Made by a program: the position numbers and the translations under genes
Assembly: GCF_013177735.1 (NCBI RefSeq)
Contig: NZ_WOEZ01000186.1
Location: 1-64,000 of the forward strand
Reading direction: 5' to 3'
Origin: Paraburkholderia elongata
GTDB lineage: Bacteria; Pseudomonadota; Gammaproteobacteria; Burkholderiales; Burkholderiaceae
Length of the DNA: 64,000 bases
The notes under the pieces: generated by a model
Seen by the model: only the letters and a program-made list of their open reading frames with translations
Databases searched by the model: none
What the model was told of the DNA's origin: nothing
Shown: positions 61,891 to 64,000 of the stretch, piece after piece
How positions within the stretch are numbered: the first letter of the stretch is position 1
How the letters are laid out: each line of letters starts with the position of its first letter

Positions 61891-63111
61891 ATGAGCTGGA
61901 CACGGGAACAGAGAAACGTCACGATCGCCGCCTATCTAGGCTGGACCCTGGACGCATTCGATTTCTTTCTAATGGTGTTCGTATTGAAAGATATCGCGGC
62001 GGAATTCAATACGAAAATCCCCGCGGTTGCCGTCGGCATTATGCTGACCCTGATGATGCGTCCACTCGGCGCATTGATTTTCGGCTGGCTCGCCGACAAA
62101 TACGGCCGTCGTCCCACGCTGATGGTCAACATCGCGTGCTTCTCGCTGCTGGAATTGCTGTCCGGCTTTTCGCCTAACCTCACTACCCTGCTCGTGCTGC
62201 GCGCGCTGTTCGGCATCGCGATGGGCGGCGAATGGGGTGTGGGCGGCGCACTGACAATGGAAACCGTGCCGCCGAAATCGCGCGGCATCGTTTCGGGTCT
62301 GCTGCAGGCCGGTTATCCGAGCGGCTACCTGCTCGCCTCGGTCGTGTTCGGCGTCTTCTATCAATACATCGGCTGGCGCGGCATGTTCTTCGTCGGCGTG
62401 CTGCCGGCGTTGCTCGTGCTGTACGTGCGTGCGCACGTGCCGGAGTCGCCGGCTTTCAAGACACTCGAGAAGAAAGCGCATCTGGGTCTCGTCGCCACGC
62501 TCAAGCAGAACATCGGCTTGTCGCTCTACGCGATCGTGCTGATGACCGCGTTCAACTTCTTCTCACACGGTTCGCAGGATCTGTATCCGACCTTCCTGCG
62601 CGTGCAGCATGGGTTCGACGCGCATACCGTTTCGTGGATCACGATCGTCCTGAACATCGGCGCGATCTGTGGCGGTCTGTTCTTCGGTTTCATCTCGGAG
62701 AAGATCGGCCGCAAGCGCGCGATCTTCATCGCCGCCCTGATCGCGTTGCCGGTGTTGCCGCTGTGGGCTTTCTCGTCCACGCCTGTGTTGCTCGCGGCCG
62801 GTGCCTTCCTGATGCAGATCTCCGTGCAAGGCGCATGGGGTGTAATTCCAGTGCACCTGAACGAGATCTCGCCCGATGAAATTCGCGCGACGTTCCCGGG
62901 CCTCGTGTACCAGCTCGGCAATCTGATCGCGTCGGTGAACGGCCCGCTGCAGGCGAGCGCCGCCGAAGCGCATGGCAACAACTACGCGATGGTGATGGCC
63001 GTCGTGATCGGCATCGTGGTGGTGGTGATCGCCGCGCTGATTCCGTTCAGCCGCGAACGCCGCGGCATCGACATGACGCAGTCGGCGAAAGAGGTCGCAA
63101 CGCAGCTTTAA
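61891..63111 (+). CDS. MFS transporter, sialate/lactate:H+ symporter (SHS) type
   Basis: 406 residues, twelve membrane helices. The first helix YLGWTLDAFDFFLMVFVL, the motif GWLADKYGRRPTLM, GMAMGGEWGVGGALTMETVP-like helix 5 sequence and the motif GFISEKIGRKRAIF in the second half are those of the SHS family (JEN1-like lactate/pyruvate and sialate carriers). It should import a short monocarboxylate with protons. A strong terminator follows at 63251. The gene stands as a single unit between a broken MAPEG gene and a TetR gene on the same strand. Confidence 0.9.
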   Translation: MSWTREQRNVTIAAYLGWTLDAFDFFLMVFVLKDIAAEFNTKIPAVAVGIMLTLMMRPLGALIFGWLADKYGRRPTLMVNIACFSLLELLSGFSPNLTTLLVLRALFGIAMGGEWGVGGALTMETVPPKSRGIVSGLLQAGYPSGYLLASVVFGVFYQYIGWRGMFFVGVLPALLVLYVRAHVPESPAFKTLEKKAHLGLVATLKQNIGLSLYAIVLMTAFNFFSHGSQDLYPTFLRVQHGFDAHTVSWITIVLNIGAICGGLFFGFISEKIGRKRAIFIAALIALPVLPLWAFSSTPVLLAAGAFLMQISVQGAWGVIPVHLNEISPDEIRATFPGLVYQLGNLIASVNGPLQASAAEAHGNNYAMVMAVVIGIVVVVIAALIPFSRERRGIDMTQSAKEVATQL

Positions 63112-63250
63112 GCGTTCGAACTAAACAGCTATTTCGCCGGCGCGTTATCGGGCACAATAGCTACAAAGGCGGCTCGAACCGCCTTAAAGAAAAACTCAGA
63201 AAAGCTCACCAGAGCAAACGCAACGCCAAACACAGGTAGCAAGCAATACG

Positions 63251-63285
63251 AGGCCGTTCCGATTTCGATCGGAACGGCCTTTTTT
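63251..63285 (+). terminator. Rho-independent terminator of the SHS carrier gene
   Basis: A 13-bp perfect stem, AGGCCGTTCCGAT (63251-63263) and ATCGGAACGGCCT (63268-63280), closes a TTCG tetraloop and is followed by a run of T residues. It ends the MFS transcript about 140 nt after its stop codon. Confidence 0.9.
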
Positions 63286-63478
63286 ATTTCCGCGCGGTTT
63301 GACGCGCCCGCGCGCATTGGAAAGATGGACCTTCGTCAGGTCTTCTAGAGGAGTTAGTCCACATAGAGCCCTTGATCGCAATCCCCATCCTTCTTTATCC
63401 TGAAAAAAACGGCTGTTTCAAATAGTCATTTGAATCGCTTGTTTGCGGGCCGGATGCCCGGCAACTGGGAGACGCAAA

Positions 63479-64000
63479 ATGGCAGTTCGCACAACAGGCC
63501 GGCATGCCGGCGACACGAAGTCCCGCATCCTCGACGCCGCCGAAACACTCTTCATCGAATGCGGCTATGAGGCCATGTCCCTGCGCCAGATTACTTCGCG
63601 CGCCGAAGTGAATCTCGCAGCAGTCAACTATCACTTCGGCAGCAAGGAATCACTGATTCACTCGATGCTGTCGCGCCGGCTCGACCGGCTCAACCAGGAG
63701 CGGCTCAAGCTGCTCGACCGCTTCGACGAAATGCTCGGCCCACGTCTGACCTGCGAGCACGTGCTCGGCGCCATGTTCATTCCCGCGCTGCGGTTGTCGC
63801 GCGATCCGCGCGTCGGCGGCAAGGCGTTTCTGCGCTTGCTGGGGCGCGCTTATACGGACCCGTCGTCGTTCATTCGCGACTTTCTGAATGCGCACTACGA
63901 GTCGGTGGCAGTGCGCTTTTTCGATGCCTTCCAGCGTGCGCTGCCGCATCTGCCGCGTGAAGAGCTCGGCTGGCGTCTGCACTTCGCGATCGGCGCACTG
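63479..64000 (+). CDS. TetR-family transcriptional regulator (3' end cut by window)
   Basis: The frame opens at ATG 63479 after GGGAGACGC and runs off the window with no stop after 174 codons. Residues 12-60 form the helix-turn-helix (KSRILDAAETLFIECGYEAM then SLRQITSRAEVNLAAVNYHF), and NYHFGSKESLIHSMLSRRLD continues in the pattern of the CerR/AefR-type TetR subgroup. The C-terminal ligand domain (from FLRLLGRAYTDPSSFIRDFL) is incomplete. The gene lies downstream of the SHS carrier terminator and is independently transcribed. Confidence 0.88.
   Translation, partial: MAVRTTGRHAGDTKSRILDAAETLFIECGYEAMSLRQITSRAEVNLAAVNYHFGSKESLIHSMLSRRLDRLNQERLKLLDRFDEMLGPRLTCEHVLGAMFIPALRLSRDPRVGGKAFLRLLGRAYTDPSSFIRDFLNAHYESVAVRFFDAFQRALPHLPREELGWRLHFAIGAL

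Overview
The window looks like a chromosomal or chromid segment of a Burkholderia-group beta-proteobacterium (Paraburkholderia, Caballeronia or Burkholderia). Pointers are the high GC, a general porin whose mature N-terminus resembles burkholderial OpcP-type porins, a trimeric autotransporter with an ESPR signal extension, and dense accessory catabolic gene sets. It reads as a mosaic of metabolic islands with mobile-element scars and broken genes at the joints.

Layout. (1) 0.6-12.5 kb, all minus strand: a LysR regulator, an SDR, a four-gene polar amino-acid-type ABC transporter (two permeases, ATPase, binding protein), a porin, a RidA-like protein, an Asp/Glu-racemase-superfamily enzyme, an MHS-type MFS carrier, a second SDR and a flavin monooxygenase. 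This looks like one uptake and catabolism module for an unknown, probably nitrogenous, substrate. (2) 12.7-19.6 kb: AraC and dehydrogenase remnants joined by a short element with 42-nt inverted ends; an SDR, an MBL-fold hydrolase, a quinone-oxidoreductase-like MDR divergent from a TetR gene over an 18-nt-arm palindrome; an HIBADH-like and a MaoC-like gene behind a decayed thiolase/MDR fusion that carries a second copy of the palindrome; and an internally deleted IS6-family element. (3) 19.7-26.7 kb: an OmpA-family lipoprotein and a trimeric autotransporter of about 2,030 codons interrupted by one in-frame amber codon. (4) 28.1-34.1 kb, plus strand: DUF1097, CobW-type GTPase, cobalt-type nitrile hydratase beta and alpha subunits, the small activator, a NiCoT transporter and a GlxA-type regulator. 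(5) 34.1-37.6 kb: a scar zone with an integrase tail, truncated aldolase, VOC, LysR and SDR genes around an intact VOC gene and an Old Yellow Enzyme. (6) 37.5-57.7 kb: a probable lipophilic-substrate island with an extended SDR, two paralogous TetR regulators, NudC, an RND/MMPL transporter with YCF48-like, DUF1329 and DUF1302 envelope partners, several SDRs, an acyl-CoA synthetase, a large ALDH-superfamily enzyme and an Old Yellow Enzyme. (7) 57.7-64 kb: another Old Yellow Enzyme divergent from a TetR gene, a VOC protein, broken ClC and MAPEG genes, an SHS-type carboxylate MFS carrier with a clear terminator, and a TetR gene cut by the window edge.

The most interesting observation is a family of AT-rich ATACC...GGTAT inverted repeats placed before five transcription units of island 6. 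Exact 15- and 17-nt blocks are shared between distant sites. With the two paralogous TetR genes inside the same island, this suggests one undescribed regulon joining envelope transport of a hydrophobic compound to its activation and redox modification. The second notable item is the amber codon that splits the autotransporter in frame. All assignments come from reading the sequence; no database search was run.
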